Shown piece after piece: positions 11,150 to 25,478 of a stretch of DNA of 64,000 bases (position 1 is the stretch's first letter; the number at the start of each line of letters is the position of its first letter). Where the stretch lies: the NCBI GenBank assembly GCA_029204225.1, contig MU832565.1, positions 1-64,000 of the forward strand, written 5' to 3'. Both the position numbers and the translations under genes were made by a program. The notes beneath the pieces were generated by a model, which was not told where the DNA came from, made no database searches, and was given only the letters and a program-made list of their open reading frames with translations. The stretch is from Diphasiastrum complanatum. Its lineage: Eukaryota > Streptophyta > Lycopodiopsida > Lycopodiales > Lycopodiaceae.

Positions 11150-13240
11150 CTAGCCGTAGTTGTATTTAAACTTTTGAACGTAACATATGTTTTTATAGAA
11201 CCAGCTCCATGTCAGTTTGTTGATAATTACTAACATATTGTCCACTGTCCAAAGTAAACCTTCCATGAACCTGTCTAGTTGCGAGTAATTCTTGTAGACT
11301 ACGGTAATTTTCTCGTTCCATGTCCAGGAACGGTTTTGGTAGCTGGAATATGCGATCAATCCATTCAGCTTTGATTTTTATGTTATGTATACCGTCTGGA
11401 CCAACGATAGTACAGTTCATCACTGGAATCCGCTCCAGTTGTGTCATTTTCATATAGCAAAAACAAAATGGGAAATCAGTTTGGAATGAATACTAATCTT
11501 ATTTGCATACCATACAAACATATTCAGAAAACGGCGCATTTAATCCAGTTTTGCGAAGCCGTCCTACTACCTGCATGGTCATAGGTAACGCATCTAAATA
11601 CACGTAAATATATTTAAAAAAATTCTGATATATACTATAAAATATGTACTACTGATTTTTAGAAAATATTTCTTGGTTTTCCTAGTTATCATGTTACAAA
11701 AATATGAAATTCACCTCTTTCATGTCATTTCCATGTGTCTGTACTTGATGCACTGTACGTAACCGGGCTTCGATTTGTCCAAAAGGAATGTGGCCGAAAA
11801 TAGTTTTTGACGACACTGCAAATTGAAATGGATTGGCCTTTTTTCAGATGCCCAAATTTCATATATTGTACATATATCGTTGATTGTTATGGTATTCATC
11901 AACGATTTTGTTGTACGTCACTTTTGTGTCCTCCTTAATAGTTATCTGTGAAATCCGGTGCCAAGTCAATATATGTAAATACATAAGCATACAATATATT
12001 AAGAGCAACAAATATGAACTTTTTTTTTATGTACCTATGCTTGATCCTGTTCTTCAAAACTGTAGACAACCGTTAACACGCAGTCGTCGATGTTCGTTGG
12101 TAGTAATGCCAATGATAACAACAGCGACTGTGCCTAAGAGTGATGAATTATGTATGTCTTTATTCTCGGCCAATAGCAGTCATCACGAAAATCTGCTAAA
12201 CATATTTCAGGAAAATATACTATGCGCATGGGCAAATCAGAAATATGAACAATTTTGGTACTTTGTTTCAACACCATGGTGAAGTTACATGATCTGTAAT
12301 CATTCCACATATTCTTTTTCTCAACTCCAAAGGAAACAATACGAATACATTTGCCAATTTCAAGTTTATCTATAATGTCACGATAATATGTTTCGTAAAT
12401 TGACAATGTGACAGTATTAGCTTCATGCACGTCCATAAGATCTACTTTCAAGTACCGTGCGTATGGCATGTTCATCGCAAAGTTTCCATATTTGCAAAGT
12501 ATCTGTCTCTCACAATATACATTAGACAGACCAAGTGCAATATCTGCAACAAACACTTGATGCAAATTTGTTGGGGATGCTAGTGATGAATCATGATCTA
12601 TGCGTAATCGCTTACTATCATCACCATGTTTCCAAAAAGTTTTTCTCTTTGAATTCAATGACGCATCTATATGTACCGGGTGTAGATCAACAATCGATAC
12701 TATGGCCGATGCACTACTACTAGTTGATGGCATATGCAACAATGCACGTCTACTAGATGTGTTCTAAAATTGTCCCAATACCCGATAGTCATGGTCTTGG
12801 TTTACAGGCATTGATCCCTATGCACAATCGTTGTAACTAGCAGTAGGTAGATCTGTCGGAAGACATTCTACAAAAAGCATGAAAATAAATAATCAAATTT
12901 ATTATATATTATTACAATCATATAGCCACATGGATAATAAAAAGTGTATATGTACATGTATACACATACACATTTTAATGTACATATAGATGGCACGTTG
13001 TACCTAGTAAAGCTTTGTACCGCTCTCGCTCAATGTGTCCTTCAAGTTCAAACTCTTTTGTTGAAAACAAATACATGTATATATTTTAATATAAAAAAAT
13101 TTGTAATTTAGTCAAAGACATATAGATGATGTGATTACAAAATTGTATCTACTGTCATTATACTGACGTTTCCCTGTTTGAGCTCCATGTTCATTGAACT
13201 CGTCCGAATCGCCGGTTCGTTCCATTTGTGTTAGGCCTGC
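11150..13240 (-). pseudogene. Multi-exon RPA1-like gene or fragment, minus strand
   Basis: Several compact minus-strand segments look like exons separated by AT-rich introns. A piece near 13241-13140 encodes MERTGDSDEFNEHG. One near 13062-13012 encodes FELEGHIERERYKALL followed by a GT. One near 12875-12020 contains the OB-fold frame listed separately. Further segments lie at about 11950-11715, 11575-11520 and 11453-11190. The family link comes only from the OB-fold. In-frame stops (for example before 12742) suggest a decayed gene or exons I have joined wrongly. RPA1-like genes are sometimes carried by Helitrons, but no Rep/helicase domain is visible here. The 3' part may continue across element A into 1-3001. 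Confidence 0.4.
12134..12742 (-). CDS. RPA1-like single-stranded-DNA-binding OB-fold, partial
   Basis: The 202-residue frame has, from about residue 95, the pattern of the RPA70 DNA-binding domain A: YLKVDLMDVHEANTVTLSIY, then DKLEIGKCIRI, then a short strand and a segment ending STKI. This resembles the family pattern of a strand ending in VDLLDE, a KF/Y...LE-VGKVY helix-strand, and a final DTEI strand. The N-terminal 90 residues are low in complexity and unrecognised. Replication protein A large subunits bind single-stranded DNA in the nucleus. This piece is one exon at most; the start is not proven. It could be a genuine RPA1 paralogue, a pseudogene or a transposon-captured copy. Confidence 0.5.
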   Translation of the reverse strand: MLHMPSTSSSASAIVSIVDLHPVHIDASLNSKRKTFWKHGDDSKRLRIDHDSSLASPTNLHQVFVADIALGLSNVYCERQILCKYGNFAMNMPYARYLKVDLMDVHEANTVTLSIYETYYRDIIDKLEIGKCIRIVSFGVEKKNMWNDYRSCNFTMVLKQSTKIVHISDLPMRIVYFPEICLADFRDDCYWPRIKTYIIHHS

Positions 13241-13249
13241 AATAACGAA

Positions 13250-14119
13250 TCTTGTTTATAGTACCTCATTTATGGTACCCATTTGATATGGAAAGAACAA
13301 GCTGTGAATGTTCTTTATTATTTTATGTATTTAAGATGATGGATTTTTTTTTACGACACATGAAAACCATTATTGATATTGTGATTGCCAAGATCTGCAA
13401 GATCAAGGTATTAAACAAATTCATGGGATTGTACAAGAAAATGAATGAATGAACAAAAACAATTCAACCAATCATGAACTATCAAAATATACTATATTCA
13501 TACGGAAACTAATTATATTTCGTAATAATATATTGCTTTTATTCAATGTTCAGAAATTATTAGTTGTATATTTTTTTTTATTGATTATTGTATTAAACAT
13601 ATTTAAATAATAAGGATATATTAATATTGTTTCTATCTTGTAATATTACGCATATGGTAGTCTTATATACCATACACAACTTGTTAACGTCACGTGAACA
13701 ACAAGCTTCCAAGATATCACTATACAACAGTTGGAATTAAAAACCATACTTTGTACACATGCAGCAATTTTACCCGAACACAGTACTGCAATTGATACTA
13801 AATTGTCTATTATCAAGTTTACACAATATTGGAATTATAAGAAAAATTATATTAAATTTTTGGTAACATGTTTGAAATACACCCAATGTAATATGATTTG
13901 AAAAAATAACTAATAACACGTAGAACTGGTAGATATAAATCGGCTGGATGTTTTTCACAGTATTTATAATATATAATAAATAATACATATTGGTAACTAA
14001 TACAAAAGTTTTATTTCTACGTGTATCATATATTGTTCGAGTATCTAAACAAATCACATATTATTTTTATCAATGACTAAGTAATGCATATACTATTACA
14101 TCTACGAAGCAGGTTCTTT
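13250..14119. other. AT-rich intergenic stretch, nothing recognised
   Basis: Very AT-rich sequence. Short open frames on both strands have no recognisable motif or exon signature. Confidence 0.6.
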
Positions 14120-15682
14120 ATTTTTTAATATGATCCAAATCACTGAAGAAGATCAACACAAGACCGCCTTTGCCACAGAATGGGAAATCTTCTGCTGGAA
14201 AGTCATGTGTTTTGGGCTCTGCAATGCTCCTAGCACCTTCCAACGTGTTATGCAAGCGGCCTTTTCTCAGCAGATGGGCGATACCCTAGAAGTTTCCTTG
14301 GACGATTTAGGAGCACATTCCAAAGAAATACGTCATCTGTCTGTGCTCGAAAAAAAATTTATCCAATGTCAATGCTTTGGTATCTCTCTTAATCCTGAAA
14401 AATGCCAGATTTGGGTAACGCATGGTATTGTGTTAGGACATATTATCTCACGAAATGGCATTGCCACTGACCCTGAAAAGATCCTTATCATTCAAAATCT
14501 ACCGGAACTGCGTACGATACGTGAAGTTTACTCCTTCCTTGGCCACACCAACTACTATCAGTGCTTTATTTTTTATTTTGCTAACAAAGCCCGCTTAATC
14601 TACAAAGTAGTTGTAGTTCCCAAATGGACGGATGAACAATGCGTCGCCTTCAATTAACTCAAAAAAGCCCTTACCAAAGCACCCACCCTCCGGGCTCCTG
14701 ATTATTCTAAAGAATTCCATGTGCATACCGATGCATCCAAGTATGCCATTGGAGCAGTGCTCACCCAATCGGGAGAATTCAAAAAGGATTACTTAATTCA
14801 TTTTCTTAGTCGACAATTGATACCTGTTGAAGTCAATTATACCACTACTGAACACGAAGCCTTGGCAATGGTATATGTGGTTCAGAAGTTTCACCATTAT
14901 CTTCTAGAAAAAAGCTTTGCGTTCTTCACTGATCATCAAGCACTGTTGTATCTCATCAACAAGACCTGCACCATAGGTCGTATTACTAGATGGATCCCAT
15001 TATTGAGAGAATTTTAGTTTAGGATCATGGTTCATAAGGGAGTTCAGCAACTTTTAGCAGATCATCTCTCCCGAATCCCTAACCTTCTTACCCCTGATCA
15101 AGGCGTCAACGATGATTTACCAGATGCAATCTTTTTCCAAGCTGACTCTACACTTGTATGGGCTAAGGAAATTACTGAATATTTAACTTCAGGGCAGATG
15201 GATCCTTCCTTCTCTAAACCCGAACAACGAGCGTTGGTCCTCAAAACTAAACCTTATACGTTAATTGCAGGACAACTCTACAAGCAAGGGTTAGATGGAA
15301 TTATCCGATGATGTCTTACTGAAAGAGAAATCCCCTCTGTAATTTTCCTCACTCATGAAGGTATCGGTGCCGGCCATTTCTCTTCTGAAACAACTGCTAA
15401 GAAAATCCTCTTGGCCGATTTCTGGTGGCCAACACTCTTCAAGGATACGCACAATTACACTAAGGCTTGTGATGTATGCCAACGCACAAAACGCTTTCAA
15501 AAAATAGACTACATACCTTTACACCCTGTAATCACTGATCAAGCTTTCCAGAAATGAGAAATTGATTATGTTGGACCTATTAGTCCTGCTGCTTGACACA
15601 CAAAATCTCGTTACATCATAGTAGCTACGGACTATTGCACCAAATTTGCTGAAGCAAGAGCTGTTCACAATGCTGACGCTCG
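14120..15682 (+). pseudogene. Ty3/gypsy pol fragment: RT, RNase H and start of integrase
   Basis: One reading frame runs through about 1.5 kb with in-frame stops near 14655, 15015, 15309, 15556 and 15594. The order is RT (enters mid-domain at EEDQHKTAF, then FGLCNAPSTFQRVM), RNase H (HTDAS near 14722, TEHEALA, FTDHQALLYL), and the integrase HHCC zinc finger (HEG..GHFS, then CDVCQRTK near 15470). A core start (EIDYVGP, then ATDY near 15630) follows. The RT active site, usually Y-L-D-D or Y-I-D-D in this family, reads S-L-D-D, so it is damaged. At least one stop replaces a conserved Trp (TGA for TGG in FQKWE). There are no LTRs; the fragment is cut at both ends and stops at 15682 where an LTR-like sequence begins. 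Confidence 0.88.
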
Positions 15683-16650
15683 TGTGAGAAATTGGCAAAA
15701 ATCTAGCTTGTTATTTTTTATGATAGAAGCTTGTAAGTGAATCTCACATGTGTGGAGGATGTTCCCACGTGAGGAGAATTGTAAAGTAAATAAAAATGTT
15801 TGATATAGGGGTCTCATAGATTTCATAGTCAAGCATTTAGGTGTAGGATGTTGATAGGGTCAAATTTGGCATAGATGCAAATTATCCATTTCCACTTGTA
15901 ATGCCACTATTGAGCCAAAATAGAGTAGGAGGCCAAACTTGTGCCAATTAGAGTGTAGACAAGTGTAATGCTTTTGTTTGATGAAGTTTAAGAGGTCCAA
16001 TAGGATTTAGAGGTGGAATCAGGTGTGGTCCAATAGGAATTTGAGGTGTGCTATAACAAATATTTACATTGCAATTTACAATTGTCTCCACAAGCCGGTG
16101 ACTTAGCCATTTACAATTTAATAGTTACAATTTACCATACATTGGGCAAAGGAATTCAAAGTACATGTGACAACTACCACCACAATCATGTCTGGTTCTT
16201 CATCCCCTCGACTCATGCATGGCACATTAGAGGAAGTTTGAGTTCAAAAAGGTCCGCATATGAATTCATGCCAAGATCTCTTTTGTATTTTGTCACTATT
16301 TTCAACCAATATCTTTGACTTGCTATAACTTTTTAGTAGAAGCTCAGAAGTATGACATGTAACATATAATTGGATAGCACTTGTTGACGAGCACTTTCCA
16401 ACGCACCAATTTTTGTCGCATTCTAACATAGCAATCTAAAGTTATACCATTTTTAGTGTAGACTGAAAATGTGACTCAAAGAAGTAATGTTACGTTAAAG
16501 CCACTATGTCAAGAAACTATTGGGCCACATGTACAAAAGAAGAAAATAAAGTGAATAAAAAATGAATATCATGTGATCCTACTAGCAAGGAAAACTAAGT
16601 ATTACAAAGGAATTATAATGATGAGTAAAAATCTACCGTAACTGAATGTT
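15683..16650 (+). other. LTR-like start, then sequence without a gene
   Basis: The gypsy fragment ends abruptly at TGTGAGAAATTGGCAAAAA followed by TCTAGCTTG. This resembles the B-family LTR end read on the minus strand (TGTGAAGAATTGCCAAAAA), so a B-related LTR may have inserted here. I could not find its other end. The remainder shows no coding frame of interest. Confidence 0.35.
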
Positions 16651-16859
16651 TAAGACTTGGAAGGCTAGCCAAAAGGTAGATCTTCCTCATCATTCAATAT
16701 TCATGGAGTGGAAAAACTGAGTCACAGACGCAGACACATAAGTTAATAACGTATTAAGGAGGCAAACATTTAATTCCCAATTTTAAGCTTCAATGGTGTG
16801 TTGACTAGAGTAAAAATACAAGCATGATCGTTGTAGTGAAGTGTGCTAAAATCAGCCTC

Positions 16860-17540
16860 TTTTGAAGAGTTTCAGAGAATACATTGGAAGAGCTCAAGTA
16901 ACAGTTACAACAGCTGAAGTTTTAAAGACACCGAAAATGCCTTTACAAAGAAGTGCAAGAAATGGCAAGTTAATCCTGCCAAAAAAACCACCCCAAATTC
17001 AACATGTTGATTCTATGATGGGAAGTCACATGACAAGAGATTGCTCTAATATCAAATGTACATTATGTGGAAATACAGGCCATGTGAAAAAAAAAACCAT
17101 TTGAGAAAATAGGAAAGACATCTCCATAAGAGAGAGGAGCCTCCATTCAATCATAAAGCATCATTTAAGTTTGAATATAGTATAAAAAAAGTTAGACCTA
17201 CTACATATTCTATTGATAGGAAGGCTTGGAAAAAGCATACCATAATTTGTATCCAAGCCTCTTATGATTTGATAGCTCGGTTGTGAGATGTAAAATTCAA
17301 AATGAATTTGATGCAACTACTATAAGAAGCTCCAAGAATACGACATGAGTTGAGACAAGTAGCACAAGTAAAATGGCCAAAACTGGATCAGGTGCCCATT
17401 ATGATTGATTCAGATTATGAATTAAAAAAATGTTGTCCTAAAGTTGATGCAACCATTTATGGAATAGCAATTCCAAATGTGATTGTGGATGCTAGAGTGA
17501 CATCACATATACTGAGTGTAGAAAAGATTTTGAAATAAAG
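16860..17540 (+). pseudogene. Degenerate retroelement gag knuckle and protease remnant
   Basis: A frame at 16862-17104 ends with CTLCGNTGHVKKKT, a CX2CX4HX4C knuckle whose last Cys is Thr. The upstream HMTRDC looks like the end of a first knuckle. At 17350-17538 a second frame reads IPNVIVDARVTSHI, resembling a retroelement aspartic protease strand with D-S/T-G changed to D-A-R. Paired knuckles and the protease context suggest a Ty3/gypsy origin, but the match is weak. Confidence 0.45.
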
Positions 17541-19061
17541 TTAAGGGACGAGGAGGTTTTGTAATCTCATGGAGAGTCTCAGTCCTTGAGACTTTACCAA
17601 ATTTGAAACTTCTATAGCCAGGACTTAAAAACATTACAACATATTCGTTCCGTTGTACTTTAATTCTGTAATCCTTTTGAGTAAGGGAAAGAGCAAGGCA
17701 GTGTCTTTTTGTAAGGAGAGGGTGAGACTAAAGACAAATTTTTATGCTGATAAAGATCTATGAAAAGTCTTAATATTTTGAAATTAGCAAAGAATTTGTG
17801 CAGTCTTTTGTGTTTTATTAGCTTTCCCACTGTAGTGGTAAGCTATTGTGATGTTTTGCTTTAAGAGGTGTCACTCCTAGGTGAGTTTGAGCCGTAAATG
17901 AATTTTTTTTAATTTTTTGATTCTTCTAAAATGTAACCTTTGTTTTTTCTATAATTCTTCAATGACTCCAATGCCTTGCCTTGTTGCATAACTAAGGCAA
18001 AGCTTTCTCATGATCTATCATAATTATACCTTGTTTATTATTTATTCATTTAAATTGCAATCAATGTTTGTGCATTTTTTAACTATTTGAATGTATCTTG
18101 AGCTCACATTGACAAAGCTTTTTGTGATAATTCAAGTCACTTGATTCGAGGTACAATAACCCATGCACATCTTGTGATATTTTGAAGAATCCACTCAAAT
18201 TCCGTATTTAGAAGCAAAGAAGCAAATAAAGTCCATAATAAAAATTGTAAAACATATCACAACCCATAAAAGTCAAGATTTTCGCACCTAAAAAATACTT
18301 CAACCATCAAATGGGGACCACCTTGTCATCCTTTACCCTTGGGGAAGGATTCTAGAATGACTTGGATCAATCATGGCATCTTCCAATTACCTCCCCATTA
18401 CTATTTTAAGGATGTTCTATAGGAGTCAAGTCATTAGGACATCCAATATTCCCCGACACATACCTAGCCATACCTATGGAAAGGTGAGTAGAAAGTCCAT
18501 TTCCAAAAGCATACTAATTCACTCACTAGTGCAGAATGGCACTAAAAAAAAATCCACAATGTCTTATTGCTTCAGCTTTGGCCGGCTCAAGATTTTCTTT
18601 GGGAGTGACACCAAATGGCAGGCCCTTATTTAGTGCAAGACTCTTTTAAGAGTCCAACACCTTCATGCTGAAATCGTAGATGATATCAACTATAGCTTCT
18701 ATTGTAATGTAGCACCTTGCATTCACTTAGAGAGTAGTGGGTCTCGTTGGTACATCATTTTCTACAACTCATGAGACTTTGCATGGTTTTTATGGCAACC
18801 TGTGGATCTTATAAGCAGCTGATCTTGTGGGGATGTTTCGGAAGTGGCATCTTCTTTGATGAGACCTTCCCTATCAAACCCATTTTTTGGAAAATTTCCT
18901 TGGACTTCCATAGCTGGTTCAACTTGATTAGAAGTACAACAATGAAATTGAGCACTATTTGATGCAATCTCTCCACCATTTGATCCATTGTATTAGATTT
19001 GCATTCTAGTATAGTCAGATTGGCTTCACCGTCGGATTTTGGACAAAGCAAGGAGCTGGTG
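17541..19061. other. Region upstream of the peroxidase gene, no other gene seen
   Basis: No frame has a recognisable domain. I see no clear TATA box at the usual distance from the peroxidase start, though the region is AT-rich. The promoter of the peroxidase gene must lie here. Confidence 0.5.
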
Positions 19062-21234
<2,173 letters not shown>

Positions 21235-22139
21235 TAAAGAATTTTCAATGCGATACACAACAACATCATCGCAATAGAACTTAACAATATATTGATGTAG
21301 ATAAAGTTTAATTCATTTGTGTTGTAGCACACAAGCACTTGCAAGAAGAAAATCAAAGTTTTCAATTATAATTATTAGAATAATTTTGGACATGTCTTTT
21401 GAAATTATTTGCAACCTGTCATGTAATTAGCCATTAGCTTCATAATTGCAATGCTAAATATAGCCATGGAGCTAAATCGGAATAGAATTAGTCAATAGGA
21501 CAATCAATAAAGTGATTTGAACGACCACTCTATATTTGTGTAGCAAGAATCGTAATAACAGTTGTAAGGCCCAAATAAGCCAAATAAGATCCCAAAATTA
21601 TATTTAAGACACAAAGGACCACTATATATAGCTTAGTTCATGCTAAATTTGGAGGGTATTCTACATTTGACAGTTTTTTAACTCTATGTGTTCTTCAAGC
21701 TTCTCTTCGAGATCTTTCTTGATGTGTTTTGTGTAGGAAAAATAGTAATTATTATTCCACGGAGAACACGAGTTTGAATAAATCAAACTAATATCAGTGT
21801 CTTCAATCGCGATTTTATCTGATATATGTACTAATAGAACAGTGTTTTTGTTCTGATTGAATATGCGTGCGGAAATTATATGCGGAAGTAAGAGACAACT
21901 TAAGACAATTTAGACAATAAGAAACTACTGATCAAAAATGAATTTTTATAACTCTGAATCTGATTCATCAATATACATCTCTTGTTGTCTTATCTCGCTG
22001 CTCTGATTGAGTGAGTGTGTTACAATGAGTAGTGCACATGTATTTACATTGCTACTAGATAGGTCCTTTGGCCTTTTATTTACAGGTTTTTTGGCCTTTC
22101 AATGTTATAACAGTAGATATCTAACCGTTTACGACGGTT
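21235..22139. other. Peroxidase 3' flank, no gene seen
   Basis: AT-rich sequence after the peroxidase stop. It should contain the 3' UTR and polyadenylation region; several AATAAA-like strings occur (for example near 21507) but none is distinctive. Confidence 0.5.
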
Positions 22140-22620
22140 GATATTCAAATAGACGCTCTGTTTCCAGGCTCAAATAAAATCTGTTCGCGAATAATTCGTG
22201 ACAGTTCATCTCTTCGTCTCAACTTCGTATTTCGAGAAGTATTCGTGACACTTGTCTCTTCGCTACATTTTCGTCTTTCGCAAATTGTTCGCGACAGATG
22301 ACAATTCTTGAGCTTGAAGAAGAAATCTAGAATATATCGCGAATTGTTCGAGATAGTTTTGCGACAGGTGAGCTTGAAGAACAGTCCAGAAGATTTCGCG
22401 GATTGTTCGCGACAATTTTGCGACATCTGAGGCTTGAACAAGAAACAAAAAATCTCGCGACAAGATTCTGTTCTCGAATCTTTCGAGCTTCAACAAGAAA
22501 GCCACGAGCTTCCACAAGAAACTATTTTGCGAATCTTTTGAGTTGACTGCAAGACAAATTTCGTGAATCCTTCGAGGTTGATCACGAACAAAAATGTTTC
22601 GAGTTTGCGTTCGTTTCTTT
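22140..22620. repeat. Array of degenerate 50-60 bp TCGCGA-rich repeats
   Basis: About five imperfect units share an AATTGTTCGCGACA-like core followed by GAGCTTGAAGAA or a variant (for example near 22270-22320, 22330-22380, 22385-22440). CpG density is far above the surroundings. Similar TCG-rich units occur inside the LTRs of the C family, so this may be the enhancer part of a diverged LTR. No LTR ends were found. Confidence 0.65.
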
Positions 22621-22889
22621 CTCATCCTTTGTCAAGTAAACTGCGCGCTTTGTTAGTAGAATCAAGATCTGTCTGATCAGTTGTTCTACATTTTGTGATT
22701 CATGCAAGTTTTTAAAATCACATGAGAGCTTTGATTATGCTCTAGATTTAGGCCCTATGTATTCAATGAGCAATTATTTCATGAGTCTCAAAAGGTATCA
22801 AATACAATTTGTAAATTTTTTTAAGACCCTTTCCCAAGTTCATTGGCATTTGTCATTTCTTATAATTCTTGAACCTTCATAACTTTTTT
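22621..22889. other. Short stretch between repeat array and B3, nothing recognised
   Basis: No coding frame or repeat recognised before the truncated gag of B3 begins. Confidence 0.5.
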
Positions 22890-22899
22890 GTTTTATTTC

Positions 22900-24150
22900 A
22901 GATTCTTGAGTGATCTCCTCCTTTGCCAATTTCACATTCTCAAAAGCAATATTAGCTTCCAATTTAAACAATCTTCCATGTTTAAATCCTTTTGCAATGC
23001 AAACATCATTATTCGAAATGGAACAAACTCCATGCTCAAAGTGGACATCCAATCGACTTTCCAAAAGTTTACCAATACTTAGCATATTCTTGGTGATTGA
23101 TGGTAGAAAAAGAACATTTTTTAGATCCATACTTATTGAGGATTCTAGATACAAAGAAATGGTACCAACACCATCTATCCTACACTCTTCATTAGTTGCA
23201 GTAAAGACAAACTTTTTAGCATCATTGAATGAGTGTAAGGTTCTTGAATTGCCATTTCTTGTTGTTGAGGATGTAGATGCTGTCAAGAATAAATCTCCTT
23301 CATCCACCTCCTCTTGTGCAAGGTTTTCTTGTTTGTCCTCCTCCTCTTGTGCTCTTTGCCTCTTGTAGCATTTGGAAGCATAATGCCCCTTCTTTCCACA
23401 AAAGAAGCATTTTTTCTTTGACTTGTCCTTTGCCTTTGAACTTGATGCTTTATCCTCCTCCTTGGTCTCCTTTTCTTGATCCTTCTTAGATCCCTTGATG
23501 TTCTTCTTGCAAGTGAAGGAGAAATTTTCTTTCTCATCTCCATCTTGCAATGATAAGGAACTCATCCTAGATTTTGCATGGAGCATCCTACACTCTTCAG
23601 CCACAAGCACACTATGGAGCTTATCAATTGATGACAAAGTGTCTTGGATGGAAAAACTTTGAACCAGATTGGAGAATTCATTCCTAAGCCATTGAGGATC
23701 ACTTGTACAAGCTCAGCATCTAGAATCTTCTCTCCAATAGAAACCAGTTCCTTGTTGAGAGACTTTATCCTAAGCACATATTCTAAGTGCACTTTCATCA
23801 CTTCTTCTCATACTTCATAAGATTTGATTTCTTAGCATAAGTACTCTTGAAGGGTTGTTGGATTCATATGTAGCTTTTAAAGAATCCCAAGCTTCCTTGT
23901 CCGATTTGCAAGAGGCTACCTCCTTCAACAGGTCATCACTAACATTCATTTTCATGCAATGAAGTGCTAATCTTGCCTTCTTCTTGTATCCAACCAATTC
24001 TTGTTCTCCAAGAGGCTCATCCTATTAATCTAGGACAATATCAAAGAGGTCTTGTATCACTAGAAGTGAATGCATCCTCACTTTCCATATTGAGTAGTTT
24101 GTAGAATTTAACCTCTCACTAGATCCAAGAAGGAATCCACCAATGGTTTC
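22900..24150 (-). pseudogene. B3 gag with the protease site deleted
   Basis: Frame pieces at 22840-23637, 23562-23801 and 23815-23997, plus sequence up to about 24150, encode the same UBN2 gag as B2 with one or more frameshifts and a stop. The zinc knuckle CFFCGKKGHYASKC is intact. Right after it, the segment that in B2 holds WWIDSGASSHMS is absent: NSR is followed directly by TLHSF (near 23239), a net in-frame loss of about 21 codons that removes the protease active site and leaves the frame open. The last residues before the stop do not match B2 and come from flanking sequence. Confidence 0.82.
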
Positions 24151-24914
24151 CATCTCCCTAATGATTTGTACTAATGATATACTTGTTGGCCCTCCCTAAG
24201 CTCTTTTCCAAAATTTGCCTCACTAGCAACTTACTTGATGTGTTCACAAAGACACAAGTAGCAAGATCCCATTGATCTTGATTCACAAGAACTTTCAGGA
24301 AGGGTTCTACAAAACAATGCTCAAGAAATTTGATTTTGATTTGGACCTAGAAACTCGCAAAGGTTTCACTTGTCTTTATTACTTCAAAATTTGACTTTTA
24401 GCCCACTCAATGGACTTCAACCACAGTTCTTACACTCCCTCACAAAGATGAAATGAATATTAGATGAGAATCTATCAAAGATGTATCAAATCTATCAATT
24501 TTCACCATTTTTGGACAAAAACATGACAATCTCACTCACACTTCTTGATGTACTTTCAAGACCTGTAAATCACTTTTAAAGGACTAGTTTTCAGCCTATA
24601 TTAATTAGATCTCATGAACCAAAGTCAAATCTAATTAATGGCACTCAATCTTGCTAGCTTTTCCTAGATTAGCACCAAAAATCTCATCAAAAACTCACAA
24701 ATTGGATTTTTATGGATCAAATGAATATCATGCATGAAATGTAGGTTCATAGGTGCCCACATGTGTGGAAAATACAAATTTGGATCCCTACCAAGTTTGG
24801 AATCAAATCCCTTCACCAAAGTTGAGATTCTAGCTCGCCTCTCAATACTAGTTTTTAGCACCAATACTTGCTAAAAATGGATTTGCATTAGATCAATGGT
24901 TTATGCTCTTGTAC

Positions 24915-24929
24915 TTGGCTCTGATACCA
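24915..24929 (-). other. Primer-binding site of B3
   Basis: The minus strand reads TGGTATCAGAGCCAA directly after the 5' LTR start at 24930, as in B2. Confidence 0.9.
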
Positions 24930-25478
24930 TGTGAAAGTACTGTAATTTAGGACCATAAATGGATCTTAGAAAGATCCACAAGAGTTATTGTATGCTTGCT
25001 TAACAATCTATCAAAAAACTAGTCATCAAAAAGCTGGTCTAGATTGGCAATTTGACAAACAACAAGCATTAACAATCAAGAGCATTGATCAACATTGAAA
25101 TCTGAGCCCACATGTGTGAAAAACAGCCTGGTGTACAGCCTATAGATAAAGTTTGAATCAGAAATCAATTTGGTGTCATTTGGATCACAAAAACTCAATG
25201 TACATAGTGAACTAGCTCGAGATTGCCAATGAGCTCCAAAAATAATCTATCTTCTCACTATGGAGAGATGGAATACATAACAAAAGTGACTTCCTTTGTG
25301 AAGTTAGGTGAATTTCTAGCATGTAATAAGGAAGTTAACTTAGCTTTCTTGCCCTAAAATGAAACCCTAGTCTATTTCCTAGAGTCATGTCAAGTAGGTG
25401 GTTAGTTGGTCAATTTCCACCACAAATCTAGGATTTAGGTCCTATAATCTAGGAATCACAACCAAATTGACTTGACCT
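24930..25478 (-). repeat. 5' LTR of B3, left part
   Basis: It starts TGTGAAAGTACTGTAA and follows the B2 LTR closely until GACCT at 25478, where C1 begins. After C1 and the duplicated GATCT the LTR resumes with AGCCTACATTAGGACAGG, matching the B2 LTR continuation AACCTACATTAGGATGGG. Confidence 0.88.

Noticed and set aside
18747-19051. Frames upstream of the peroxidase start as separate genes or an N-terminal extension
   Set aside because: They have no motif; the ATG at 19062 gives a proper signal peptide and standard peroxidase length.
22145-22625. Minus-strand frames of 62-120 codons over the TCGCGA repeats
   Set aside because: Frames follow the repeat periodicity and appear in several registers; no known domain.
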